A stretch of 64,000 bases of DNA from Deltaproteobacteria bacterium (lineage in GTDB: Bacteria; Myxococcota_A; UBA796; GCA-2862545), in NCBI GenBank assembly GCA_007693595.1, contig REDI01000041.1, positions 163,939-227,938 of the forward strand. The letters are read 5' to 3'. Position 1 is the stretch's first letter; every line of letters starts with the position of its first letter. Position numbers and translations under genes: made by a program. The notes beneath the pieces were generated by a model, which did not search any database, was not told the DNA's origin, and was given only the letters and a program-made list of their open reading frames with translations. Of this stretch, positions 18,359 to 27,072 are shown one piece after another.

Positions 18359-19459
18359 ATGCCCGACGCCTCCTCCTTCTCTCCTGACTATGTCTCGGCG
18401 CGCGCGCGGTTCCGTGCAGCGGCCTTGGCTGCTGGCGCCGACCTCGCTGCCTGCTCGCTGGGCCTCAACGGCCCCACCGGCGAGGACCTCACCATCGACT
18501 TTGCGCGTCTGGGATCGCTCCAGGCGGATCGCGTCGTGCTCTTCTCGAGCGGCCTGCACGGCATCGAGGGCTTCGTCGGGGCCGCCATTCAGTGCGCTCT
18601 GCTCGAGGAGGGGCTGGGAAGCTGGTCCCCTCCTTCCGATCAGGCGGTACTCTTTCTGCATGGACTCAACCCCTGGGGCATGGCCCACGGCCGCCGAGTC
18701 AACGAAGACAACATCGATCTCAACCGAAACTTCTTGGGACCTGAGGAGCCCTGGCGCGGCCTGCCCGAGGGCTTCAACGAGGTCGAGCGCCTGCTGCATC
18801 CACGCGGTCCACGCCCGCGGCCCGATCTCTTCACCCTTCGCGCCTTGCTGCTCTCGCTGCGCCATGGGCGGGCCGCCATCCACGCGCCAGCGGTCGGGCA
18901 GTATGACCGGCCTCGCGGCCTCTTCTTTGGGGGGAACGGACCCAGTCGAGCGAACCTGCGTCTGCGCGAGGTCCTGGCGCGGTGGATCGGACAGCCCGCG
19001 GAGCTCCTGCACCTCGACCTTCACTCCGGAGTCGGGCCTTGGGCCGACGCGGTCCTGCTCGCGGAGGCGAGCGCCTCGACGCCGGAGTTCCTGCGCCTCG
19101 AGCGGGGCTTCGACGCCGTGCGCGTACTGGCCGCCCCTTCCGAAGGTAGCGTCCGAGGTGCCTTTTTACCTTGGATGAAGAGCCAGCTCAGCGGGGTCCG
19201 GTACACCGGGCTCACCGCGGAGTTTGGCACGGTCAGTCCGCTCCGTCTTCTCAAGGCCCTCCGCGACGAGAACCGCGCATGGCACCACGAGCCCCACGGC
19301 AGCCCCGCCTTCGTCAACGCTCGTGAAGCGCTCGCCCAGGTGCTCGTGCCCCCCTCTCGTCGCTGGCGAGAGCGGGTCGCGCCCCTCGGGGTTCGGATCG
19401 CGCAGCGCACCCTGCAGCTTGGACTCGGCGCGCCCGTGAACGACGCCCCAGTGCCCTGA
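18359..19459 (+). CDS. DUF2817 family M14-like peptidase
   Basis: About 366 residues from ATG at 18359, where the family's usual start FSPDYxxAR follows directly; the longer frame to 18179 overlaps the divergent gene. GLHGIEGF gives candidate zinc ligands His67 and Glu70, NEDNIDLNRNF the Asn-Arg substrate region, HLDLHSGVG the third ligand His222, and GLTAEFGT the catalytic Glu288. There is no signal peptide, so it is probably cytosolic, in contrast to its secreted divergent neighbour. The physiological peptide is unknown. The RBS is poor. Confidence 0.85.
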   Translation: MPDASSFSPDYVSARARFRAAALAAGADLAACSLGLNGPTGEDLTIDFARLGSLQADRVVLFSSGLHGIEGFVGAAIQCALLEEGLGSWSPPSDQAVLFLHGLNPWGMAHGRRVNEDNIDLNRNFLGPEEPWRGLPEGFNEVERLLHPRGPRPRPDLFTLRALLLSLRHGRAAIHAPAVGQYDRPRGLFFGGNGPSRANLRLREVLARWIGQPAELLHLDLHSGVGPWADAVLLAEASASTPEFLRLERGFDAVRVLAAPSEGSVRGAFLPWMKSQLSGVRYTGLTAEFGTVSPLRLLKALRDENRAWHHEPHGSPAFVNAREALAQVLVPPSRRWRERVAPLGVRIAQRTLQLGLGAPVNDAPVP

Positions 19460-19533
19460 GATCGGGCCCGCGCTGGTGGAGGCCGGGCCTTGGCGCGGAG
19501 GGGTCGAGCAGATCGCGACCTTCGCGGAGGGGG

Positions 19534-19550
19534 AGCGCTCGGAGAGCGTT
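19534..19550 (+). terminator. hairpin downstream of the DUF2817 gene
   Basis: AGCGCTC pairs with GAGCGTT (one G-U) around a GGA loop, and a further T follows. It lies 75 bases after the stop codon and before the promoter region of the 1306-residue protein. A short T-run makes it a weak intrinsic terminator candidate. Confidence 0.4.
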
Positions 19551-19687
19551 TCAGGCGACCCGCTCTCACAGCCCCCGCCTTCCCCCAGAAGTGACAAACT
19601 CCGCGCTCGAACGCGGTGCCGCGCGTGAAGTGCTGGCGGGTACACTGGGATCGATGATACGATAGGACGTCTTTTTTTGAGGACGTT

Positions 19688-22600
19688 ATGAAAGACTATC
19701 GATCCCGTTCTACTCAGGGCGATGATTTAAGCTCCAATGTAGATCAGAGCGCTCCGCAAGGCGAGGGCGCAGAGCGCGAGACCTCCAACGGCGAGGTCAT
19801 GATGACCATGGCCGAGCAGGGAGTGGCACAAGGGGGGAGCCCTGCCGACGCGACGCCGGTCCTCGACGCCGCCGCGACCGATATCGACGAAGACCAGACC
19901 GGGAGCTGGTTTTCTCGGTGGCTCGGCTGGGATCAGACCCAGGCGCAGGGCACGACCGAGCTGACCGAGCAGGGGGCTTCCGCTTCGGGCGGGCTGACTC
20001 ACGAAGCGGTCGACGGAACCAAGTCGGCGATGTCTGGTCAAGGCTCCATCGACGCCGACGGCACCCTGTCCGCGAGCGGGCAGGCGAGTCGAGGCTTTAC
20101 TGCGCGCACCGAAGAGGCCCCCGATAGCTGGGAGCAGCGCTCCAGTCAGACCGAGGCTCAGGCGGCGTGGAGCAACGAAGGCGGCGCCACGGGATCGGTC
20201 GTGCAGTCGAGCGAACGCATCTCCCACTACCAGGGCCACGAGGTCACCACCCAGAGCGCCCGGGGCCTGTCCCACGACGGGGAGCGCCTGACGGCCTCGG
20301 CGAGCTCCTCGACCAAGATCGACGATGATGGCGTAGTCCGCGAGACCGGAGGCTCGGGCGAGGTCTCCTTCGATGAGGAGCATGGCTTCGCGACCTCCGG
20401 CCAATACGCCCAGGTGGTCTCGGACGGCGAAGACTATCGAACCTCCCGAGCGATCCAGGGCTCGGTCGACCACGAGCAAGCTCGGGGGGCGATGAGCACC
20501 TCGGCTCGCTACGAAGACCTCGAGGGTCGAATGGTCGAGCAGTCCAGTGAGGTCTCGGCGGGCTGGAACTATGAAGAAGGCCTCATGTTCGGCATGTCCC
20601 GGGAATCGAGCTGGGAGCTCGACGGCAGCGAAGGACAGCGTACCGCGGCCATGAGTTACGAAAACGGTCAGCTAGGCGCTCAGCGCACCGTCCAGGAATC
20701 CCTGAAGGGCGAAGACGGGTCGGCCAATACGCGATCCTCATCGTACCATGCCTCGGCTGGGGCTCAAGGCATGAGTGTCGCGGGCTCTGGCGCGCAGGGG
20801 TACTCCAACGATGGGATCGAGGGCTACTCCGAGTTGGACGGTCAAGTCGCCTGGACTCCCGAGGACGGGCTGGATGTCTCGGCCACCACGCGGCGGGGCC
20901 TCGAAGATGGCGAGGAATACCATGACCGCCTCCAGGCCGGCGTGAGCTATTCCGAGGGCGTGCTCGCGGGCTCGGCCGCCACCGAGGTGCGGTACACCGA
21001 CGCCCAGGGCGTGGTGCACGACGTGAGCCGCGGCGGGACGGCCTCTTACGGACCCGATGGTGTCGCCGTCGGCGTGCAAGAGAGCCAGATGAGCATCGAT
21101 GACGGGGTCGGCTCGGGTACGAGCTCGAGAGGACAGCTCGAGCTGGGGCCGGATGGCCCAACCGTCACGGCGGGCCGTGGCCGCGTCACGAGCTTGGGCG
21201 AAGACTATCGTGACGAGCGTGAAATGAGCATGTCGGTAGGCCCCGATGGCTTCGGGGTCGGGATGAGCGACACGACCACCTCAAAGGACGTAGACGGCCG
21301 GACCCACCGCGAGTCTTCGTCGGGCGGCGTTCAACTCAGCGGCGACGCGGTCACCGCTCAAGGTGCCCGTTCGACCTCGGTGGAGAACGCCGATGGATCG
21401 AGCGACAGCTCGTCGGTGCAGGGCTCGATCAGCTCCGATGGCACGATGGCGGGGGGCTACGCCACCCAGCGCAAGGACTCCGATGGGAACGTCACCGGGG
21501 GAACCGCGGTCAACGGCCAGGTCCGCGTCTCCGAGAACGAGATCGGGGCGGGCTTTGGGGTCACCCAGCAGTTCAAAGAAGGCCGCAGCGTCTCGGGCGG
21601 GGGGAACTTCGTCTACCAGCTCGCCGAGCCCGCCGAGAAGGGGGGCGTGTGGGTGGTCGAGTACCGTCAGGCGATCAGCGCGAACGTCGGCGGCGGCGTG
21701 TCCGGTGAGTTCGGCGAGGCCGGCCTGACCCCCCAAGATCGTCGCCAAGGTCAAGCCAGCGCGAGTGCCAGCTTGGCGGGACAGGTCGTCTCGGGCGGGA
21801 GCCGAACCTTCGGCTCCGAGGACGAGGCTCGCGCCTGGTACGAGCGGCCCGACATCGGCCTCATGGAAGGACCGACCACCGATATCGAAGAGATCCTGTC
21901 CATGCAGGCGGGCTCCTCGCAGATGACCATGATGAGCGGCGAGCTCGGCGTGAACGGCTCGGTGAGCCACGGCTTCCTCTCGCTCGACGCCGGTGGAAAG
22001 ATCGGCGCGAGCCACGGTCTCACGGTCACGCGCGGCAACGACCAGATGGTCTATGTGCGGGTCGACGATGCGACGTCGCTCGCGGGCAGCCTCGGGATCT
22101 CCACGGTCGGCCTCGGCCTGAGCGCATCTTCGGCCATCGAAGACTTCCAAGGTACGACCTTCAGCTTTGACCTCTCCCAGGAATCTGCCCAGACGGCTTA
22201 TGTAGACTTCGTCGGGAGCGGGACCGTCCCCGCCGAGAACACCGCGGGTGTCGTCAAGAAGAGCGAGACCACGGGCACGACGCGGACCGACACGATGGGC
22301 GTGACCATGGGCGGCATGTCCATGAGCGACGTCTCGAGCCTCACCGAGTCAACCACCACCGACGACCAAGGCAACGTCGTCGAGCGCGCGCGGGGAGCCC
22401 GAGGCTTCTCGGCCATCTGGGAACGCTTTGGCCTGACCGCGGCCGAGGATCATGCCCTCGAGGTCACCGACGTCAACCGGGCGGAGCGCTACCTCCACCA
22501 CACCTCCGACGTCAACCACTCCTCGGCCAACGGGGCGCACGCGGGGCTCGCACGGGCGGCGGGAGTTCTGGGAGCGTCCAACACCGCGCAGGGCGAGTCT

Positions 22601-23608
22601 TCGGGTCGCTGGACGGTCGAGACGGCCTTCCCGCCCCAGGCCATGGACGACTTCATCGCCGCCGTCCACAGCGGCGAGGTCAACCCCCACGATGGCCTGA
22701 TCATCGGCAACTCTGGTCGACGCATGATCGAAGACGTGCGAGCCGCGCGGGGCGATATCGACGAGGAGCGCCGTATCGTCGCGACCTTCGTTCGGAACGA
22801 GGGGCATCGCGCCATTGAGTCGATCCGGCAGAACGTCGGGGGGGATGAGACCTATCTCAAGCTCGAAGACAACGAGACCTTCCGCGGGGTCGAGTGGTAC
22901 GCGGAGTTCGAGCATCGGTACCGCGCTCTCGAAGCCTTGTCGGAGTCCGACGACTACGACGCTGAGGCTGCTTTCCGCGAGGTCGAGGAGCTGAGCCGCA
23001 CCGAGCACGCGAGGCTCCGCGATCTGCAAGACTTCTCGAAGTATCCGGACCTCCCCAACTCGCTCCGTAGGGTCGAGCTGCGCCGGGTCGAAGAGAACAT
23101 CCGCCGCCTCCACGCGCTCGAGGCGATCATCGGCATGGCGGTCGTCGATGCAGGGGGCGGACAGGCGATCCTCGCGCCGGGCACGATCGAGTCGGATCTG
23201 GGCAACTTCGCCGAAGCCTACGACGCAGCCCGCGACGCCAACCGGAGCATGGAGACCACCTACTCGCGCGCCCGCGACCGGCGCGTCGTACACGAGAACC
23301 AGGGCGGCAGGAAGAACCTCGGCAGCTCTGGCATCGCGGGCTTCTTCGCCGCAGAGGAGTACGAGTCCTACACTCGGATCGACACGACTTGGTCGACCGC
23401 GGAGCTCCACCGGGTCGAGGGCACAAAGAACGAAGACACCGCGCGCTCCTTCTCCAGGACCTCGGTCTCCGACGCCGAGGCCTCCATCGAGTTCTGGCTC
23501 CACGCGGCAGACAACTATGTGGCTGCGGAGCGCTCCTTTACCTCCATCCTCGGCGCCTATCGCGACATCGAGTCTCGGCATCGTGACAAGCCCGGTTACT
23601 GGAGGTGA
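19688..23608 (+). CDS. large repeat protein without signal peptide, possible injection-system cargo or surface protein
   Basis: A 1306-residue acidic protein starting MKDYRSRSTQGDDLSS, with GAGG five bases upstream. Residues about 75-620 hold many imperfect beta-type repeats rich in Ser, Gly, Asp and Glu (pattern DGxxxxSGxxS, with conserved GEDYR). Residues 620-820 are Gly/Ser/Thr-rich and barrel-like (SASASLAGQVVSGGSR, GELGVNGSVSHGFLSLDAGG). Residues about 880-1306 are charged alpha-helices (DEERRIVATFVRNEGHRAIE, SLRRVELRRVEENIRRLHAL). There is no signal peptide, lipobox or membrane helix. I do not recognise the family. Size, repeats and lack of signal fit a cargo of a contractile injection or other direct export system, but this is inference. 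It precedes a Sel1 lipoprotein gene by 26 bp. Confidence 0.8.
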   Translation: MKDYRSRSTQGDDLSSNVDQSAPQGEGAERETSNGEVMMTMAEQGVAQGGSPADATPVLDAAATDIDEDQTGSWFSRWLGWDQTQAQGTTELTEQGASASGGLTHEAVDGTKSAMSGQGSIDADGTLSASGQASRGFTARTEEAPDSWEQRSSQTEAQAAWSNEGGATGSVVQSSERISHYQGHEVTTQSARGLSHDGERLTASASSSTKIDDDGVVRETGGSGEVSFDEEHGFATSGQYAQVVSDGEDYRTSRAIQGSVDHEQARGAMSTSARYEDLEGRMVEQSSEVSAGWNYEEGLMFGMSRESSWELDGSEGQRTAAMSYENGQLGAQRTVQESLKGEDGSANTRSSSYHASAGAQGMSVAGSGAQGYSNDGIEGYSELDGQVAWTPEDGLDVSATTRRGLEDGEEYHDRLQAGVSYSEGVLAGSAATEVRYTDAQGVVHDVSRGGTASYGPDGVAVGVQESQMSIDDGVGSGTSSRGQLELGPDGPTVTAGRGRVTSLGEDYRDEREMSMSVGPDGFGVGMSDTTTSKDVDGRTHRESSSGGVQLSGDAVTAQGARSTSVENADGSSDSSSVQGSISSDGTMAGGYATQRKDSDGNVTGGTAVNGQVRVSENEIGAGFGVTQQFKEGRSVSGGGNFVYQLAEPAEKGGVWVVEYRQAISANVGGGVSGEFGEAGLTPQDRRQGQASASASLAGQVVSGGSRTFGSEDEARAWYERPDIGLMEGPTTDIEEILSMQAGSSQMTMMSGELGVNGSVSHGFLSLDAGGKIGASHGLTVTRGNDQMVYVRVDDATSLAGSLGISTVGLGLSASSAIEDFQGTTFSFDLSQESAQTAYVDFVGSGTVPAENTAGVVKKSETTGTTRTDTMGVTMGGMSMSDVSSLTESTTTDDQGNVVERARGARGFSAIWERFGLTAAEDHALEVTDVNRAERYLHHTSDVNHSSANGAHAGLARAAGVLGASNTAQGESSGRWTVETAFPPQAMDDFIAAVHSGEVNPHDGLIIGNSGRRMIEDVRAARGDIDEERRIVATFVRNEGHRAIESIRQNVGGDETYLKLEDNETFRGVEWYAEFEHRYRALEALSESDDYDAEAAFREVEELSRTEHARLRDLQDFSKYPDLPNSLRRVELRRVEENIRRLHALEAIIGMAVVDAGGGQAILAPGTIESDLGNFAEAYDAARDANRSMETTYSRARDRRVVHENQGGRKNLGSSGIAGFFAAEEYESYTRIDTTWSTAELHRVEGTKNEDTARSFSRTSVSDAEASIEFWLHAADNYVAAERSFTSILGAYRDIESRHRDKPGYWR

Positions 23609-23634
23609 GACGTCTGCGTTGAGGAGGAGTTTGA

Positions 23635-24288
23635 ATGGTTTTGAGGTGTGTGGTGGTGGCCTTGGTCGCGATGGGCTGCCCTTCGTCGGGGTCGGATCAC
23701 GAGGCCCAGTGCAAGGCGGGGTCCGGCCTGTCCTGCTTCGAGGCAGGGCTGGCTTTGGCGAAGGCTGGGGGGCCTGGGGACCGCATCGAGCAGCTCTACC
23801 AGCGGGGCTGCGAGCTCGACGACGGGCGCTCGTGCTTCAACCTTGCGACCCTGCTTCGGGAGGGTCAGCAGGTGCCGCAAGATCTCTCCCGCGCGCGCTC
23901 GCTCCTCGAGCGTGGGTGCCAGAAGCTCGACGGCCCCGAGAGCTGCGCTCAGCTCGGGACCATGCAGGTCCGGGGGCAGGGAGGGGCCCAAGATGTCTCC
24001 GCGGGCGAGGCCAACCTCAAGAAGGGCTGTGAGGGCGGCACCGTCCAGGCCTGTGTCAACCTGGGCGTGATGTATGGCGGGGACGAGCACGGAGAGCCCA
24101 AGCCCGGCCACGCGCTCCAGTATTTCATGAAGGCGTGCCAAGGGGACCACCCCATGTCCTGCTATGTGGCCTCGGGCATCCTCGATAAGGGGCAGGCTGG
24201 CCCTCCGAAACCCGATCTGGCCAAGGAGATGGCGCAGAAAGCCTGCGATCTCGGCCACGAAGATGCCTGCTCGGGTCCGATGCGCTAG
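23635..24288 (+). CDS. cysteine-rich Sel1-repeat lipoprotein
   Basis: A 217-residue protein with a strong RBS (GAGGAGGAG at 23621-23629). The signal peptide MVLRCVVVALVAMGC ends in a lipobox. The mature part has five or so Sel1-like repeats, each with paired cysteines (YQRGCELDDGRSCFNLATLL, LLERGCQKLDGPESCAQLGT, KKGCEGGTVQACVNLGVMYG), as in Helicobacter Hcp proteins. Such solenoids bind proteins or peptidoglycan. It follows the 1306-residue protein on the same strand and may be its partner. An immunity role is a guess only. Confidence 0.88.
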   Translation: MVLRCVVVALVAMGCPSSGSDHEAQCKAGSGLSCFEAGLALAKAGGPGDRIEQLYQRGCELDDGRSCFNLATLLREGQQVPQDLSRARSLLERGCQKLDGPESCAQLGTMQVRGQGGAQDVSAGEANLKKGCEGGTVQACVNLGVMYGGDEHGEPKPGHALQYFMKACQGDHPMSCYVASGILDKGQAGPPKPDLAKEMAQKACDLGHEDACSGPMR

Positions 24289-24340
24289 CCTCTTCTCGCG
24301 AGCGGACCCACGTTGCGGTGCGCTCCAGATCCCCTCGCCC

Positions 24341-24346
24341 GAGGAG
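24341..24346 (+). promoter_or_regulatory. ribosome binding site of hpt
   Basis: GAGGAG five bases before GTG at 24352 fixes the start and rules out the longer frame from 24313, whose extra residues do not fit the family. Confidence 0.65.
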
Positions 24347-24351
24347 CTGCT

Positions 24352-24873
24352 GTGCGTACGATGTTCTCGGCTGATCAGATCGCCACCCGGATCGCGGAGC
24401 TTGGCCCTCAGATCCGTCAGAGCATGGGCCCAGTGCCGATCACGGCGATCGTGGTCCTGAAGGGGAGCGTGATCTTCGCCTCGGATCTGGTCCGCTGCAT
24501 TCAAGGGGATGTCCGACTCGAGTTCCTTGGGGTCTCGTCTTATGAAGGCACCGAGAGTACCGGGCATGTGCGGATCACCCACGACCTCAAGCGCAGCATC
24601 GCAGGCAAGCACTGCCTGGTGGTCGAAGACATCGTCGATACCGGCTTGACCCTCCACTACCTTCTCGCGCAGCTCCGGGCCCGTGATCCTGCCACCCTCA
24701 AAGTGGTGAGTCTCCTCGACAAGCCCTCCCGGCGCACGGTCGATGTGCAGGCCGACTTCGTAGGCTTCACCATCGAAGACGAGTTCGTGATCGGCTATGG
24801 CCTGGATCTCGACGAACGCTACCGCAATCTGCCCGAGGTCGCGATCTACGAGCCGCAGATCGACGGCGCGTGA
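24352..24873 (+). CDS. hpt: hypoxanthine phosphoribosyltransferase
   Basis: About 173 residues from GTG at 24352. VVLKGSVIFASDLVR near the N-terminus, SSYEGTESTG (the flexible loop), and the PRPP signature VVEDIVDTGLTLHYL are those of HPRT. FVGFTIEDEFVIGYGLDLDE at the C-terminal side binds the purine. It makes IMP (and usually GMP) from free bases with PRPP, recycling hypoxanthine such as that released by the mqnB-like enzyme. The gene stands between the Sel1 lipoprotein and a TetR gene on the same strand. Confidence 0.95.
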   Translation: MRTMFSADQIATRIAELGPQIRQSMGPVPITAIVVLKGSVIFASDLVRCIQGDVRLEFLGVSSYEGTESTGHVRITHDLKRSIAGKHCLVVEDIVDTGLTLHYLLAQLRARDPATLKVVSLLDKPSRRTVDVQADFVGFTIEDEFVIGYGLDLDERYRNLPEVAIYEPQIDGA

Positions 24874-24922
24874 GCTCCCCCACGGGGTTGCGCAGGGGCC
24901 ATACGCCAGGGTACGGGCGCCC

Positions 24923-25513
24923 ATGACGACCGGCCGAACCCCTCGTGCAGATCCGATCGACCCCGGGCCGATGTCGCGGGAACGCTGGGCGACGGAGGCC
25001 TTGAAGGCCCTGGCGCGCGGCGGGCTGTCCGAGCTCTCGGTCGAGCCGATGGCGCGGCGACTCGGGGTGACCAAGGGTAGCTTCTACTGGCACTTCAAGA
25101 ACCGCGACGCCTTGCTCCAAGCGGCGCTGGAGCGGCTGGAGCAGAATAACGCCGAGGCGATCGAGGACTTCGAACGCCGGTTTCCAGAGCCACGCGCCCG
25201 GCTCCGTGCCTTGTTCTCGGCGGCCTTCGAGCCCTCATCGCTCGGCTCGCTGCTCATCCACCTCTCGGCACAGCGCGAGCACCCAGTGATCGGGCCCGCC
25301 CTCGAGCGGGTCACGGCGTCGCGGCTTCGCTACCTCGAGCGCATCTTCCAAGAGATAGGGCTCGAAGGCCCCGCGGCACAGCGGCAGGCCTTCCTCTCGT
25401 ACTCCGCCTACGTCGGGCACTACCAAGTGGCGTTGACCGCGCCGGACCACGCGCCTCGCGGCGAGTCCTTTCAAGCGTACATCTCGCATCTGGTCGAGGC
25501 GCTCGTGCCCTGA
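24923..25513 (+). CDS. TetR/AcrR family transcriptional regulator
   Basis: About 196 residues from ATG at 24923; the frame is open upstream into hpt, but the family match starts near MSRERWATEALKALARGG. The helix-turn-helix reads LSVEPMARRLGVTKGSFYWH, typical of TetR. The C-terminal domain is helical (LLIHLSAQREHPVIGPALER), with an unknown ligand. It lies 49 bp after hpt and converges with infA. Its target genes cannot be told from position. Confidence 0.88.
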   Translation: MTTGRTPRADPIDPGPMSRERWATEALKALARGGLSELSVEPMARRLGVTKGSFYWHFKNRDALLQAALERLEQNNAEAIEDFERRFPEPRARLRALFSAAFEPSSLGSLLIHLSAQREHPVIGPALERVTASRLRYLERIFQEIGLEGPAAQRQAFLSYSAYVGHYQVALTAPDHAPRGESFQAYISHLVEALVP

Positions 25514-25540
25514 AGGGCGGCGCGCCCGGGTGGCGAGACG

Positions 25541-25759
25541 CTACTTGTGGCGGAAGGTGATGCGACCCTTGGTCAGGTCATAGGGGCTCACGGCCACCGT
25601 GACCCGGTCCCCCAGCACCACGCGGATGTGGAACCGACGGAGCTTGCCCGCCAAGTGGGCGTGGACCTCGGAGCCCGCTTCGGTCTGAACAAGGAAGTTT
25701 CCGCCTGGGAAAACTTCTTTTACGATCCCTTCGATCTCGATCAGGTCATCAGATGCCAT
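25541..25759 (-). CDS. infA: translation initiation factor IF-1
   Basis: A 72-residue S1-like OB-fold protein: LIEIEGIVKEVFPGGNFLVQ, VHAHLAGKLRRFHIRVVLGD and SPYDLTKGRITFRHK. It sits in the ribosomal A site during initiation. Length and C-terminus agree with IF-1 of other bacteria, with Phe-His in place of the usual Met-Asn in the helix loop. The 5' leader has GGAGG before the ATG and a small GAGCG-TTAT-CGCTC hairpin at 25773-25786. It is not in a ribosomal protein operon here. Confidence 0.96.
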   Translation of the reverse strand: MASDDLIEIEGIVKEVFPGGNFLVQTEAGSEVHAHLAGKLRRFHIRVVLGDRVTVAVSPYDLTKGRITFRHK

Positions 25760-25836
25760 GAATCCTCCGCGCGAGCGTTATCGCTCCGCAGGCGGATGCA
25801 CAAGGAGGTCCACGGGATTCCTAAGCGGTGCGGCCC

Positions 25837-26994
25837 TTATCGACCTTGGCGCTCGGAGTTTGGGGCACGACGACCTTGGACGAAGAGGAGCTCGGGTCCT
25901 CGCTGGGCGGCGACGGCGATCTCGTCTTCGTTGATCCCGGCCGAAACGGCGTCGAGGTCGGGGGCGGGGCCGAGATCGAAGACGGAGAGGGGCTGCGGGA
26001 GGTTGCCGAGGGCCATGAAGAGCTGGTCGTTCTGGTCGGCCCAGGCAGCGAGCACGGCCCCGTCGGGAGCGATCGCGAGGTCGAAGCGATCGGTGAGCGC
26101 CTGCCCGACGATGTCGCCTGCGCCGTCTCGGTTGAAGATGTAGAGTCGGTCGCGCTGAACGAAGGCGAAGGCCGCCTTGGTGTCGATGGAGGCGGTCTGC
26201 ACGTGGCTCGGCGAGACCCCCTCGGCGATCACCAGGCGGTCGGAGAAGCCGTCTTGCGGGTGGAGGGCCCATCGCTCCAGCGGGGCGTCGATGCCGGAGG
26301 TGATCAGGACGGGGCGCGCGTCGCGTCCGGGCCCGAGCACCGAGCAGGTCGTGGCTTGCCGGTCGAGCTCGTGCCGCTCGCTCGCTGATTGGCGCACCAG
26401 ATCGATCCGCTGGGCATACACTGTGCTCGTTCCACAACCGACCACCCAGATCTCTTGCCCGTCGAAGGTGGCGTCGAGGTCGGAGAGCGGGGGAGAGGGG
26501 CTGGACCAGTGCAAGGTCCCCGTCCGCTGATCGGGGCTCCAGATCTCGATCATGCCGTCGCGGTAGACGACGTCGAGCTGCCCTTCAAGGCGAACACCCA
26601 GCTCGGCGTCGAGGGCCGGTCCGTAGTCGCTGCGACGCTTGAGTACGACACGGCTGCCGAAGGGCTCATCGAAGTAGAGCTCCTGGGCCACCAGATCGCC
26701 TGTGGGCAAGACCAGCAAGCCACCCAGGGTGCGCAGGTCGGGCTCCCACGACCAGGTGAGCGGTTGGGTGCGCTCCGGCGCATCGAAGGTCTGGAACCGA
26801 AGGTCGGCCTCGCCGTCACAGGCGACGATGCCCCCTTGCTCTTCCTCGCAGATCTCCTCTTCCTCGCAGGCTGGGTCGTTGGGACTGCAAGACTCGGTTC
26901 CAGGAGGGGTGTTGCGCACGTCGCGGCCATCCCGCACGATAATGCAGCCCGCGGTCGTCGCGAGCAGCGCGATCATGGCAAGGGTGCGTTTCAT
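25837..26994 (-). CDS. lipoprotein of unknown function, probable beta-propeller
   Basis: A 385-residue protein with a lipoprotein signal (MIALLATTAGC, acylated Cys17). A short acidic, Cys-containing spacer follows (SPNDPACEEEEICEEE). The rest is beta-rich with repeated short strands such as PLTWSWEPDLRTLGGLLVLP, TFDGQEIWVVGCGT and DRLYIFNRDGAGD, suggesting a propeller or repeat-blade fold. I recognise no catalytic motif. Proteins of this plan are common on myxobacterial surfaces. It is transcribed towards infA, with 77 bp between its stop and infA's start. Confidence 0.75.
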   Translation of the reverse strand: MKRTLAMIALLATTAGCIIVRDGRDVRNTPPGTESCSPNDPACEEEEICEEEQGGIVACDGEADLRFQTFDAPERTQPLTWSWEPDLRTLGGLLVLPTGDLVAQELYFDEPFGSRVVLKRRSDYGPALDAELGVRLEGQLDVVYRDGMIEIWSPDQRTGTLHWSSPSPPLSDLDATFDGQEIWVVGCGTSTVYAQRIDLVRQSASERHELDRQATTCSVLGPGRDARPVLITSGIDAPLERWALHPQDGFSDRLVIAEGVSPSHVQTASIDTKAAFAFVQRDRLYIFNRDGAGDIVGQALTDRFDLAIAPDGAVLAAWADQNDQLFMALGNLPQPLSVFDLGPAPDLDAVSAGINEDEIAVAAQRGPELLFVQGRRAPNSERQGR

Positions 26995-27072
26995 GGGGAC
27001 TCCTGGATACGTCGAGTGGACGCTCGAGCGCCCTTCAATATTCGAGCGGAGAGGATCGCCTGTGGTCCTATA

